NCBI GenBank assembly: GCA_020205615.1
Contig: CM035162.1
Span: 35,490,479 to 35,554,478, forward strand
Direction of reading: 5' to 3'
DNA from: Panax quinquefolius
Taxonomy: Eukaryota > Streptophyta > Magnoliopsida > Apiales > Araliaceae
Length of the DNA: 64,000 nucleotides
The translations under genes were made by a program, and so were the position numbers. This document shows, piece by piece, positions 1 to 10,207 of this stretch. The notes beneath the pieces were generated by a model. It was not told where the DNA came from, did no database searches, and saw nothing but the letters and a program-made list of their open reading frames with translations. How positions within the stretch are numbered: the stretch's first letter is position 1; every line of letters starts with the position of its first letter.

Positions 1-32
1 TCTGGGCTCATGCTCCCGACCAACAACGGCGA

Positions 33-197
33 TCAATGGAGATGACTCTTACATACAAATTGCTCCCTAACGACATGAATGTCTCGGGGCTCCTCCTCTA
101 TCGGTACTATAGGTACACGGGGTTCCTCCTCAGTAGGTACTATAAGTACTCGGGGTTCTTCCTCCCCAGCTTGATTAGCTTCTCCAACATTCGACAT
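33..197 (-). pseudogene. gag N-terminus of element D with 11-residue repeats
   Basis: An ATG at 197 opens a 54-codon frame on the minus strand that closes with TGA at 33-35. The acidic N-terminal part contains an 11-residue unit, EEEPRVxIVPx, about two and a half times, encoded by 33-bp direct repeats. Position (about 200 bp downstream of the LTR end) and length fit the variable N-terminus of a gypsy gag. The early stop suggests a frameshift or nonsense mutation, since gag of B is 251 codons long before its first stop. I see no hallmark gag motif here, so the product name comes from position only. Confidence 0.5.
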
Positions 198-401
198 CCT
201 AACAACAAAATTTTAAGTTTTAGTTACTAAGTCGTATCATCTAACGTATACTTTAACACATAAACACATAAGGTCTTTTATTATCTTTAATGAATTACAT
301 AAATTCATTTCTTATAACTCGATAAGAGTTTTCCATCACTATCTTCTTTCTATAAGGCTACTACCTAAGGTTGTTCCCCCACCTAAGGTTCATAACCTAC
401 A

Positions 402-413
402 GCTTTGATACCA
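402..413 (-). promoter_or_regulatory. Primer-binding site of element D
   Basis: On the minus strand the bases TGGTATCAAAGC follow the LTR end (TGTCACA) after a short gap. This matches the initiator-Met tRNA 3' end (TGGTATCAGAGC) except for one base, and element B has the same variant. It fixes the LTR boundary and the element's orientation. Confidence 0.85.
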
Positions 414-416
414 ACT

Positions 417-3367
417 TGTGACACCCCCAAATTCGGGTACTTCAATTTCACGGGATTTGGTGTTCACTGTACAAATATCATCTATCTATCTACCCATAAT
501 AAATGCAAGCCATGCAATAGATAGGATAAAAATCTTCCCCTTGATGTTCACGGGATTTGATGTTCTTGAAGGTTTTGAAAATAAAACATGAAAATTGTCA
601 CTACGGATTCGTTATAACACCGAATCCGTTTATTTAAACTTTGGTCTCTTCATATCAACATGCATAACAACATACGAATGAAAAATTTATGGATAATATA
701 CGTTCAATACATGAAATATCACGTATAAGGCCATATGGCCAAAACCCAAACTCTATAAATTTTGAAATAGCAAGTCATCGTATTATGAAACTTATGATAT
801 GGTTTACAAAATATATATAATTAAATACAATGTGATGTGCCATAACACATACAAAACCCATAATCATTACTCATATCTCAATTATAGAGGCTTTACAGTA
901 TGAATGAAAACCATTTTTATAAAACTCAAATAACGTAAAAATAGAATTTGGTTTGGAGAAATTACCCAGAGTATAGATTAAGAAGAGGTGATCCAAGATG
1001 ATCCTTTCACAATTACCTGATGATTACACACTCACAATATCTCTAATTCTCACAAATTTTCTCGATAAAATTCTCAATCTCTCTCTCTCTCGCTTCTTCC
1101 GGACTTAGAATAATAAAAGAAAAGAAAAGAGAACGCATCAGATTATAAGAACTCGATTGACGCCGATAATAATGGTCGATTAACCAGACCATGGGTAACT
1201 GCTAGTAACCCCCACTAAGGCCATGTTTGGCTAACATAATAGATTTCAAAATTCCTTTAATTTAATAAAGCTTTATCATATAGTTTAATTCATTTCACGA
1301 CCCACTTTTGACAATAATTCATATATCTTATTTAATATAAATAAAATATAATAACTTCTCATAAATTCACATAGTCATATTTAATTTTCTCATTAATTAA
1401 TTATAATAAATTATTAAATCTCTAATTAATAAATAAATTAATTAGAATAACATCATGCTTAATTAAATAATTCATTTAATTCAATAAGTCGACATAATTA
1501 CATACTTGAATAATAAATATTCTCCACATTAATTTAATAAATGTAACACATATAATTAAATTAATCTACCACAATTGTATCAATTAATTATTTAATCCAA
1601 TAATTAAATCATCGAAAAAATATTTATTTAACTCAATAAATATTAAAATTAAATTATAAAAATCTCATTCGTCACATCTTTCAATGTATAATAAAGATTT
1701 TAATCAGTCCGTAAAAACGCATGCATGTGATATTCCAAATGTAATAATAAAGACGAAATAATAAAAGAATGTCACCAAGAATAGGGTAGCCCGCGTATAC
1801 AGGTTATTCTAATAGAATAATAAAGAATGGAATAACAGAAGTTCTCTTCTTGAATACAAAATAAATAACACCCTTACCGTAAAAGAAACTGGATATAGGA
1901 GTAGTGAATTAGCAAACTTCTCTTCTTCTATAGATTTTCTCTCTATAGCTACTCTATATAATTTCTCTCTATAATAAGTGCTCTATAGCTTTAGTGAATT
2001 GGTGAGAAATGAAGGAAGAATGAGCTTCTATTTATAGAAAAATATAGTTTCGATAATTGCATATTTTGGGGCTCGAAAAAATTACAGAACAATACCTCCA
2101 ACTTTTCTTTCATTTTTAATTTAGTCCTGCAAGTATTATCAAACTTACACCACCTCCGTTAATAGTAAATAATGTGAATCAATAGTAAATCATGTGAATC
2201 AATAGTTCTAGACATATGAAAATACGAATTACAGTATAGTACCTCCATCTATACCTCCATTTTTAACTTAGTCATGTAAGTATTATAAATCTTGCACCAA
2301 ATCCCCTAATAGTAACAAGAATGTGAAACAATAGTATACACATGTGAACAAATAGTTATAATCATGTGAAATAATAGCAATCAATTGCTCATTTATCCGA
2401 TTAAATACCCGATTAGTCAAAATAACCTCCAGACATCAATTTTTATCGAAATAAATATCGATTTTCACTAACAAAAATAATTCCAACATAATGAAACTAT
2501 TTTTATCAAAAATATAAATTTTGAAGTTTGACTTTTCCCGAAAAAGTCAACTGTTGACTTTTTGACCAAATAGTAAAAACCGGCAAATTTTGTGTTTATA
2601 ATCTATTTTTACTAATTTCCTCGTTCCGGACTCAAATATCACGTCCGCGTCTCCAAATTTAACTCCGAGCACAACTTCAATATTAATAACATTCATCATT
2701 AATATTATAACTCATAATATTTAACAACCAGGTCGTTCCCAAGAAAGAGGGGCTTTCCGATAAGGATTTCTCTTTATTGGCGCACAATTATGTGACCAAA
2801 CCTCTCCTTGACAAAACTTCTAGACATTGTAAATATTTCAATTAATAATATGAATAACTTTGCCGTCTCAATCATCGATTTAATAATATATCATATAATG
2901 CAGATGATACTGTGACAATAATCGAATCAATAATATGAGAGATATGATGCAACAATTACTATAGCAATAATTGAGTATAACTGAGTGACTTCTCACGTAA
3001 GCATCAATAATCAATATTGTGTGCTACTATGCTTGACCACGCCAGACATCGTACTTTTACTACCGAGTAGTTCAACAAGATTAATCAGTAAAACTTCCGC
3101 CGTTATTTTCAATAAAATACTTTTGTCGTTTTCTCAATCTGACAATAATTCCGTTGTGGAGTCCACCAATGATTATGTCGTCGTACGGATATTCCCCGAC
3201 AAAAAGAATATTCCCCGACCAATCGAATAATATATAACAACTTGCATACTTTGCAAAATTTATAAATACTACCCACAACTATAATATTATCTCAAATTCA
3301 CACCATAATATTAAAAAAAATATTTCGAGAAAATTAAATCTTTATTCGTAAAATTTGGGATTTTACA
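417..3367 (-). repeat. 5' LTR of element D (Tekay-like)
   Basis: On the minus strand the LTR starts TGTAAAATCCC at 3367 and ends TGTCACA at 417, about 2.95 kb. Its start resembles the B LTR (TGTAAGACCCC, then TTTTCTCGAAATAT). A TATA box (CTATAAATAG, 2028-2037) lies mid-LTR, followed by a leader like that of the B LTR. Short open frames near 3000-3280 are not genes, because the same frames recur wherever this LTR sequence recurs. The LTR is inserted into LTR E at 3367/3368; the other side of the target duplication is outside the window. Confidence 0.85.
2028..2037 (-). promoter_or_regulatory. TATA box of LTR D
   Basis: CTATAAATAG on the minus strand, followed by sequence shared with the B LTR downstream of its own TATA box (37567-37576). 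This is the likely core promoter of the element. Confidence 0.7.
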
Positions 3368-4317
3368 CACAAAACATGTGTTAATCATTTAATGCAACAA
3401 AAATACTCTTTCTCCTCATATACTCATATATCCCACATTCATTGTAAAAATATCACCATTATTATATTATTAAAATATAATAATATATTTAAATGAATTA
3501 TTTTATCGAAAAAGATAAAATATTAATTTTTAACAGATTGTCACATTAAAATTTTCTCCATCTATATCCACATAAAATTAATATTTTCCTCATCATATAA
3601 ATTAATAATTAATTATTCACAAATAATATTACGTAATCACAATCTCGACAACCAGTGCGTTCTCCGAAAGAGGGGGCTTTCCAATAAGGATCTCTCTTAC
3701 TTGCGCGTAATTAGATGACCAAACCTCTCCTTGCATGTAACTTTCTAGACATTTCCAATAATGTTATCCAATAATATTATTCATATAATATGAATTATTG
3801 TCTGATAATGAAAAATATCGTGTGTAGTAGTGACAATTATTGAAACAACGAGAATATAAAATATCAATCAACAATTAATGAATCAATAAAATAAAATACT
3901 GAACAGTAATTACTGTAACAATTATTCAGTAGTGCCTTCTTACGTAAGAATCAATAATTGGTACAATATCGTGTGCTACTGTGTTTTAACCAGCGAGTAT
4001 TTCAACAATATTAACGGTAATAACAACGCCGTTATTTATAAACAACTTATTTTTGTCATTTTTTTCATCCAATCGCTTTCTGTTATGGGGCCCACACAAG
4101 ACTGCGCCGTCGTACGAATATTTCCCGACAGCAAGAATATTCCACGACCAAACGAATAACCCACGACAACAATGAATATTTTATAACCACTTGCTTATTT
4201 GAAATATTTGCGCATTTTACCTTTAACTAACCACATTAATCAAAACAACCCTTACTATTTCAAAATAATAAATAGAGGAAATTCAATTTTATTTATATAA
4301 TAAGTTGGGGTCTTACA
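3368..4317 (-). repeat. LTR of element E, U3 part, interrupted by D
   Basis: On the minus strand this starts TGTAAGACCCC at 4317 and matches the first about 950 bp of the A-type LTR (compare 12571-13540), up to the break where D inserted. The remainder of E lies left of the window. E abuts the last 24 bp of an F-type LTR (4318-4341), so E inserted in F's 5' LTR just before its end. Confidence 0.8.
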
Positions 4318-4343
4318 TATACCTATTTTGGGTGCGTCACAAA

Positions 4344-4355
4344 TGGTATCATAGC
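4344..4355 (+). promoter_or_regulatory. Primer-binding site of element F
   Basis: TGGTATCATAGC begins two bases after the 5' LTR end. It is an initiator-Met tRNA primer site with one mismatch to TGGTATCAGAGC. Confidence 0.8.
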
Positions 4356-4677
4356 TTAGGGATATGGTCACTGGCGGAGATATGAGTCTAGAACTAGGAG
4401 GGGAGTGATGAGTAATATACTTCGCTAGTGTGTGACTTACCTAAGCCAAAATTTTTACTTGATAAGTTGACAATTTGTGATATGTCAATTGACCTTTGTT
4501 TTGAAGATATATTCTAGAATGATATCTGAAATACAGGAGATGAGCAATAGAAAAATCATGATACAGAGGATATAACCGGGAAGGTACAATCCGAAAAGAA
4601 AGCAAGGTATCCTCATCTCTTCGAATACCAGGTACGTACGTAAATTTCGAGGGCAAAATTTCATAATGAAAGGAGAT
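4356..4677 (+). pseudogene. Remnant of F internal region: leader fused to pol tail
   Basis: The first about 200 bp match the leaders of A and B (the stretch 'GGCGGAGAT...CTAGAACTAGGAGGGGAG', then 'CAATTGACCTTTGTTTT'). From about 4585 the sequence matches the end of the A and B pol genes, including the codons just after the chromodomain (compare 20525-20600). The purine tract AAAGGAGA before the 3' LTR is the likely polypurine tract. The join removes about 5 kb relative to A. Confidence 0.8.
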
Positions 4678-5377
4678 TGTAAGACCTCGAATTTTATGAA
4701 ATGAAAGTATTCAATTTTCTTATAATTATTATTTTATTTCGTAAATGGTTAAATTGATAAAAGTTTAAAGTTAAGGGTGATATTTGAAATTTTTTGAAAA
4801 GTATGCAAGTTGTTGTATAATATTCGATTGGTCGGGGAATATTCTTTTTGTTGGAGAATATCCATACGACGGTACAATCATTGGTGGACCCCACAACAAA
4901 ATTATTGTCGGATTGAGAAAACGACAAAAATATTTTATGAAAATAACGATGGAAGTTTTACCGTTAACTGTTGAAACACCCGATGTTAAAAGTACAGTAA
5001 TACGCGTGGTTGAATAGTAGCACACGGTATTGATTATTGATGCTTACGTGAGAAGTCACTCAATTTTGTTCAATTATTGCTACAGTAATTGCTGCATAGT
5101 ATCCCACGTTATTTGATTCAATTATTGTCGATATTTTATATTATTAAATCAATAATTGAGATGAAAGAGTTATTAATATTATTATTTGTCATATTGATGA
5201 TGTCTAAAAGTTCTGTCAAGGAGAGGCTGGTCACCTAATTGCGCGCCAATAGGGAGAAATCCTTATTGAAAAGCCCCCTCTTTCCTGGGAATGACCTAGT
5301 CGATTAATATTGTGAATTATAATAATTGTGATATATGTTGTTTTATTATTATTATAAATGTAATAAAACAGAAAAAA

Positions 5378-5910
5378 CTTTTTATATAAAACATAATACT
5401 TTTTATAAAGTTTTGTTTTATTTGATTATAAATAGAATATATTATATTTTATTATGCATGGTGTTTGCATAGTAAATTTTTTTTATATAAAACAGAATAC
5501 TTTTTATAAAGTTTTGTTTTATTTGATTATAAATAGAATATATTATATTTTATTATGCATAGTATTTGCGTAGTAAAAACTTTTTATATAAAATGTAATA
5601 TTTTTATAAAGTTTTGTTTTATTTGATTATAAATAGAATATATTATATTTTATTATGCATAGTGTTTGCATAAATGTCTGCGTAGTGTTTTGCGTAGTAA
5701 AACTTTTTATATAAAACCTAATACTTTTTATAAAGTTTTGTTTTATTTGATTATAAATAGAATATATTATATTTTATTATGCATAGTGTTTGCATAGTGC
5801 CTACATAGTATTTGCATAGTAAAAACTTTTTATATAAAACAGAATACTTTTTATAAAGTTTTATTTTATTTGATTATAAATAGAATATATTATATTTTAT
5901 TGTATAGTGC
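5378..5910 (+). repeat. Five tandem U3 repeats in LTR F
   Basis: The block CTTTTTATATAAAA...TTTATAAAG...GATTATAAATAGAATAT...TTATGCATAGT recurs five times, with register points at 5383, 5484, 5585, 5708 and 5831 (periods 101, 101, 123 and 123). The longer units gain extra copies of a GCATAGTGTTT-like motif. U3 repeats upstream of an LTR TATA box often act as enhancers; that role is inferred. Confidence 0.9.
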
Positions 5911-5932
5911 AGCATATTATCCTTTCCATTCT

Positions 5933-5943
5933 CCTATAAATAG
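5933..5943 (+). promoter_or_regulatory. TATA box of LTR F
   Basis: CCTATAAATAG, followed by GATGCTTAGTTAGAATTG, which is shared with the A LTR after its own TATA box at 13931. The tandem U3 array ends about 25 bp upstream. Confidence 0.75.
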
Positions 5944-6171
5944 GATGCTTAGTTAGAATTGAAAATCACACCAGAAGTTCAGAGAATTCTTCTTCCATAA
6001 TCTAGAGCGTATTTCTTTAGAGTTTAAGAAAGCTTTGAGCATAGAAAATAGTGCAAGTTTTCTTCAAGTATATCCTCGACCTACCGTCGGAATACTTTTC
6101 TTTTTAAGGTAAGGGATATTATTATTATAGTAAGGGGTATTATTTCTTTCATATTCATGAAGAGAACTATT

Positions 6172-6545
6172 GTTATTCCATTCCTTATTATTACATTGGA
6201 ATAACTTTTGTATCACGCCGACTACTAGTATACATGGTGAAATTCTGTTGTTATTCCATTCTTTATTTTTCTGTTGGAATAACCTGTCTGTGCAGTCTAT
6301 CGCATGCCTGGTGAATTCTCTTGTTATTCGATTCTTTATTATTCTGTTAGAATATCCCGTCTGTGCGGATTACGCATGAGCTGGTTCCATTCTTTATTAT
6401 TCTGTTGGAATATCACGTCGTCTGCAGATTCTGGCGTGACACGGTTCCATTCTTAATTATTATCTTGGAATAACTCATGCATGCGGATTACGCGCGCCTG
6501 GTGAATTCTTCTGTTATTCCATTCTTTATTATTCTGTTGGAAAAA
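6172..6545 (+). repeat. Array of TTATTCCA/TGGAATAA hairpins in LTR F
   Basis: About six units carry inverted arms around an AT-rich loop. The first two are perfect 9-bp stems with 16-base loops: GTTATTCCA 6172-6180 with TGGAATAAC 6197-6205, and GTTATTCCA 6250-6258 with TGGAATAAC 6275-6283. Later units keep TTCCATTCTTTATTATTCTG and TGGAATA. Units are joined by GC-richer spacers such as GTCTGTGCG. The array lies downstream of the TATA box, so it should be in the element's RNA. Confidence 0.85.
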
Positions 6546-6849
6546 TGTCTACCGCATGGCGGCAAAAATCCATTTGCGGTTTCATATATTCTATTATACT
6601 CAGTTGGTTAAAGTTTTGGCTTCTATACTCCATGAAATTAGTGGAATATCCTTGCTATTTGCGCTTCATCCAGTATCTTTTCATGAAAATAGTCTTCTGA
6701 GCATTCTTGAATTTTACTCCACTAAGTAGTATCATGTTGACCATTTGGACGTTATTGACTTCAGGATAAGTTAACTTATAAATCTTTAAAATTTAATCCT
6801 GAACTTATTTTATTGAATTATCATCATACTCATGCTTATATTATGTTGA

Positions 6850-7490
6850 AAGTCATCTGTGGCCTGTAATGCATAGATGGACTTGGTATGATTATGACCA
6901 GGGATTATTCGGTATAATCATGACCGTAATATTGCAAATGATGTGAAAAAAGTCCTCATTGGCCCGTAGTGCATTGATGAACAGTTTTTGGTATGATTAT
7001 GGCTATGGATTCTCTTCGGCCAAGGGTGCAAAGATGAATTGTTTTATGGCATGATCAGAATCGTTGATGAAAACATGATTATCTTTGGCCCGTAGTGCAT
7101 GGATAATTCGTGGTCATGATACTAATGAATATCATTGGCCTGTAGTGCAGGGATGATTCGATAATATGGATTAATTATTGAGCCGAGTCTCAGCGATGAA
7201 ATATTAATTCATGGATGTGATAATAATGAATATCATTGGCCGTAGTGCATGGATAATTCATGGATATGATACTAACGAATATCATTGGATGTAGTGCATG
7301 GATAATTCGGTGATGTGGATTATTTATTGAGATGATTCTCAGCGATAAAATATTGATAATAGACTTTTAATTCGTAGAAGATAGTAGATATCATGCTCTA
7401 CTTGATTCTTCTAAAATACAGTTGCATGTCTTTGGCCTGTAGTGCAAGAATAACTGTTAATGAATATCTTTGGCCCGTAGTGGAAATATG
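6850..7490 (+). repeat. Array of GGCCYGTAGTGCA-loop hairpins in LTR F
   Basis: About nine units have the core TTGGCC(C/T)GTAGTGCA between short complementary arms that differ from unit to unit. Examples are CATCT 6854-6858 with AGATG 6875-6879, ATTATC 7078-7083 with GATAAT 7102-7107, and ATCAT 7131-7135 with ATGAT 7153-7157. The same motif is found in every A- and B-type LTR here that retains this part of the LTR. It lies between the promoter and the LTR end and should be transcribed. No function is known to me. Confidence 0.85.
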
Positions 7491-8653
7491 AATTTATTAG
7501 TATAATTATGGACAGGGATTGTGATTTGGTATTACCATGGTCTTTGATATTTTAGGTAAAGACAGGTGATGAAAATTATCTTCGTCTTAGGTACGAAGAG
7601 GAATTTAGAACCACAATTATGATTATGAGTTATTCACCTGATTGTGGACAGGAATTGTTGACTGATGTTACAGGAATAAAACATTGTTGGTGGATTTTTA
7701 ACGTGAAGAAGATAATAGACTTTATAGTCTATTTGACATTTCTAATGGATTGCTCGTTCCGCTGCAACTATGGTTGAAAAGTTTTATCATCTGCCATATG
7801 TTCTAAATCTTTGATTCATTATTGACAAAGGCTATTGATAATTTAATTATCTTTAGTCATGATATTCTTTACTGGGCTAGTTGTGCTCACCCTTCTGCCT
7901 CACAATTCCTTTCAGGTAATAAGAGTTTAGCTGGGTCGAGCGGGGATAACAAGGGAATAGAACGGTGATCTATAGTTGTTGAGGTTCTCCCTAAATAGTA
8001 TGGAAATAATTTTGTTGAGAACTTTAGATAAGTTTGTTGTATTGTATATGTCATTTGATATTTAATTTTGGTGAACTGAATAGGGTGAGGTGAACCCAAC
8101 TTTGAAAGGGTGTTTTGCCACTATCATACAAGATGTCTAATGACATACAACCTCGTGTTATCATAAGACATGGTTGTGTACATCCACTTGCTGAGTATAT
8201 CTACGAGCACTACCTATATAATCTTGGAGTATATTTGAAATATAATTTTCACTTGGAGACAACGTAGATAATTATATGTCAAGAGAAGACTCACCATTGG
8301 AAAGAAGATGATAGTAATCTTCTTGTTTTTCTTTAGGGGACTTTTGGTCAACCAAGGATAATTACGTGGACATATGATATCTATCATAGCTTTAGAGCAT
8401 GGCCTCCCATGTCTGAAGGTTTCCTTGAGCACTTCCAAAAGATTTTAATTTCTAAAATTTTTGGTTGTACTTTTATGTAAAAATACCATTGTAAGGTTGT
8501 GGTCGAGGCACCATGAGAGTTACATACATTTGTATTAAAACTCACAGCTTATCTGTTGTCGTACTCTGCACGACAATTCAACAATTGTATAAATGAAGTT
8601 TGTATTTGATTTTTATAGTGCGACATCTGGCGACTCAAGATGGGTGATGTATA

Positions 8654-8936
8654 CTAGACCTGGAAAACCATCCCAAAGCCCGCGGTTTTGTAGTCTTGCC
8701 CACCAAAAAGCGGGCTTTAGGTATATTTTTTTACCCACAAAACCACTCGGCCTTTTTGGCCCGACATTACCACCAGAAGTGCTTTGTGGGCTCAAAAAAG
8801 TGCCAAAAAATAGGCATAAACCACCTTCGGCCATGGAAGGCTCCTACCATGAAGCTATGGGCTTACTTTTTTTTAAGTAAAAATCGGGGCCTTTTGGCCC
8901 GGACCCGGTTCGCCACCCTCCCTTTTTGCCACCTAT
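8654..8936. mobile_element. hAT-like MITE in LTR F
   Basis: A 283-bp insertion splits the LTR end sequence that in other copies reads GATGTATACC. It is flanked by near-identical 8-bp direct repeats (GATGTATA 8646-8653, AATGTATA 8937-8944). Its ends are imperfect inverted repeats: TAGACCTGGAAAAC on the left and TATAGGTGGCAAAA read inward from the right. The GC-rich body has repeated GGCCC and CCCG motifs. An 8-bp duplication and TGGCAAAA-type ends fit the hAT superfamily. Open frames across 8593-8938 are by-products of its low stop density. Confidence 0.75.
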
Positions 8937-8964
8937 AATGTATACCTATTTTGGGTGCGTCACA

Positions 8965-9844
8965 TGATCAATCATTAATTGCAATTATAAGGTTATTCTA
9001 AAAAGGACTCATACTCCTAGTCGAGTGGACATAACAGCTATAAATACAGCAATAAGAAAGGGTTTACGGGACAACATAATAACATTTGACATAAATAAAC
9101 AATTTGTATTACCGTTATTATTTTATAGTGGATTTCTTCTCTCTCCGTGGTTTTTTTCCCAATTTGGTTTCCACGTAAATTTTTGTGTCCATATTTTATC
9201 TCTTTCAATAATGTGTGTGTTTATTTGTGTGTATTTTGTGAGTTTGATTTCACAACAATACAATCAACTTGTTCGTGTTGTTTTGGCCTGTTGTTTTGGT
9301 GATTTCATCAGGCATATAAACTTTGGCGTTAACAAGGTTATGTAGAGGGTCTTTCTGAATATGTTTAATTCTTGAGGCGAGAGTATGATCTGCACAAAGC
9401 TAAACAAAAAAGAAATCGATAGAATTCCAATTAAGTACTCAGAATCTGTGATTTTTCTCATCCCTTCTGCTAAATATTTTAGCTTTATATTTTATTATCA
9501 ACAAACACAAGATGCATGCATGTACCGATTGATGTACAAGAACCATGAACTTATAGCACACATCTTAGAAGACCCGACATGTATGCAAAAAAATATTAAA
9601 AAAGCTTGAAGGATTGAAAAATACAATGCAGGGGGTTGAAGAGTTCTTCTATGTAAAAAAATCAAAAATTAAAATAAATTCTTCATCCTCACTTTAATTT
9701 TGCGAACGGTATTTTTGGTCATTTTTCCTATCTGCAAAATTAAACTGCGGATTGTAGTTCTTCAATATTGTTTGATCCGTAAATTGATGACTAAGATTTT
9801 TTATAAGGATAATGTTATCCTTACAACGTTGGTTATCGATCAGT

Positions 9845-9846
<2 letters not shown>
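8965..9846. other. Non-coding stretch, nothing recognised
   Basis: Right flank of element F. Several short open frames exist on both strands (for example 9025-9345 and 9385-9609), but their translations show no recognisable domain. They may be decayed intergenic DNA. Confidence 0.5.

Positions 9847-9892
<46 letters not shown>
9847..9892. repeat. (TA)n microsatellite
   Basis: About 23 uninterrupted TA units. A foldback element starts about 45 bp to its right and a second shorter TA tract lies just after that element (about 10210-10228). Confidence 0.97.
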
Positions 9893-9896
<4 letters not shown>

Positions 9897-9935
9897 AAGT
9901 CTTGGCGGACAGGTCTAATGGATAGGAATATTGGG

Positions 9936-10207
9936 CCGATTAAATTTTTTTTTATATTTTTTGCTTTTCTTGTGACTCCCAAAAAATATATAGTATTTAT
10001 TCCAACTGAAATTTTTACAGAATACAGTGTTTTTATGTGTAATTTGGATACGTATACAAAACAGTGTTGTACAGACTATGCAACACTATTTTTGTATATG
10101 TATCCAAATTACACTTTAAAATAATGTATTCTGTAAAAATATCAGTTGAAATAAATACTATATATTTTTTGGGAGTCACAAAAAAATAAAAAATAAAATT
10201 TGATCGG
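9936..10207. mobile_element. Foldback MITE, 272 bp, nearly whole-length hairpin
   Basis: The left arm (CCGAT...TGTGACTCCCAAAAAATATATAG...) is the reverse complement of the right arm (...TATATTTTTTGGGAGTCACA...ATCGG) with few mismatches. The turn is around 10060-10085 (CAGTGTTG ... CAACACTA). Each arm is over 120 bp, which suggests a recent foldback element or a small-RNA-producing hairpin. It sits between two TA tracts, so target-site duplication cannot be read. Confidence 0.8.

Larger units (their letters stand above)
1..416 (-). mobile_element. Element D, start of internal region (Ty3/gypsy)
   Basis: Read on the minus strand, this is the leader and first part of gag of an LTR retrotransposon whose 5' LTR lies to the right (417-3367). 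A primer-binding site directly abuts that LTR. The rest of the element lies beyond the left edge. Assignment to Ty3/gypsy, Tekay/Del-like, rests on the LTR resemblance to element B. Confidence 0.75.
4318..8964 (+). mobile_element. Element F, internally deleted Ty3/gypsy (Tekay-like)
   Basis: The tail of the 5' LTR (4318-4341, ending GTGCGTCACA), a primer-binding site, a leader of about 200 bp and the last about 120 bp of the pol region remain, followed by the 3' LTR. Almost all of gag and pol is gone. The 3' LTR ends in the same GTGCGTCACA as the 5' remnant. The pol tail matches the end of A (20525-20613), which places F in the same chromovirus group. The rest of its 5' LTR lies beyond element E, outside the window. 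Confidence 0.85.
4678..8964 (+). repeat. 3' LTR of element F, about 4.3 kb
   Basis: Starts TGTAAGACCTCG after the polypurine tract and ends GTGCGTCACA. It is longer than the other LTRs here (2.6-2.95 kb) because it has a tandem array in U3 (5378-5910) and a 283-bp MITE near its end (8654-8936). It has a TATA box at 5933-5943 and two downstream hairpin arrays (6172-6545 and 6850-7490). Short open frames inside it are not genes. Confidence 0.85.

Noticed and set aside
3081..3278. Open frames on both strands in LTRs (also 4694-5025 and 36485-36781) with similar translations
   Set aside because: They recur only because the LTR sequence recurs, lie in non-coding U3, and overlap on both strands.
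6172..7490. Regularly spaced short repeats that look at first like a CRISPR array
   Set aside because: Units are inside a plant retrotransposon LTR, spacers are repeated rather than unique, and the same arrays recur in every LTR copy. No cas genes.
8593..8938. Three overlapping frames of 73-95 codons
   Set aside because: Produced by the GC-rich hAT-like MITE; no conserved motif, and they cross its borders.
9025..9345. 106-codon frame with hydrophobic stretches
   Set aside because: No recognisable family, no homologous context, biased composition; not enough to call a gene.
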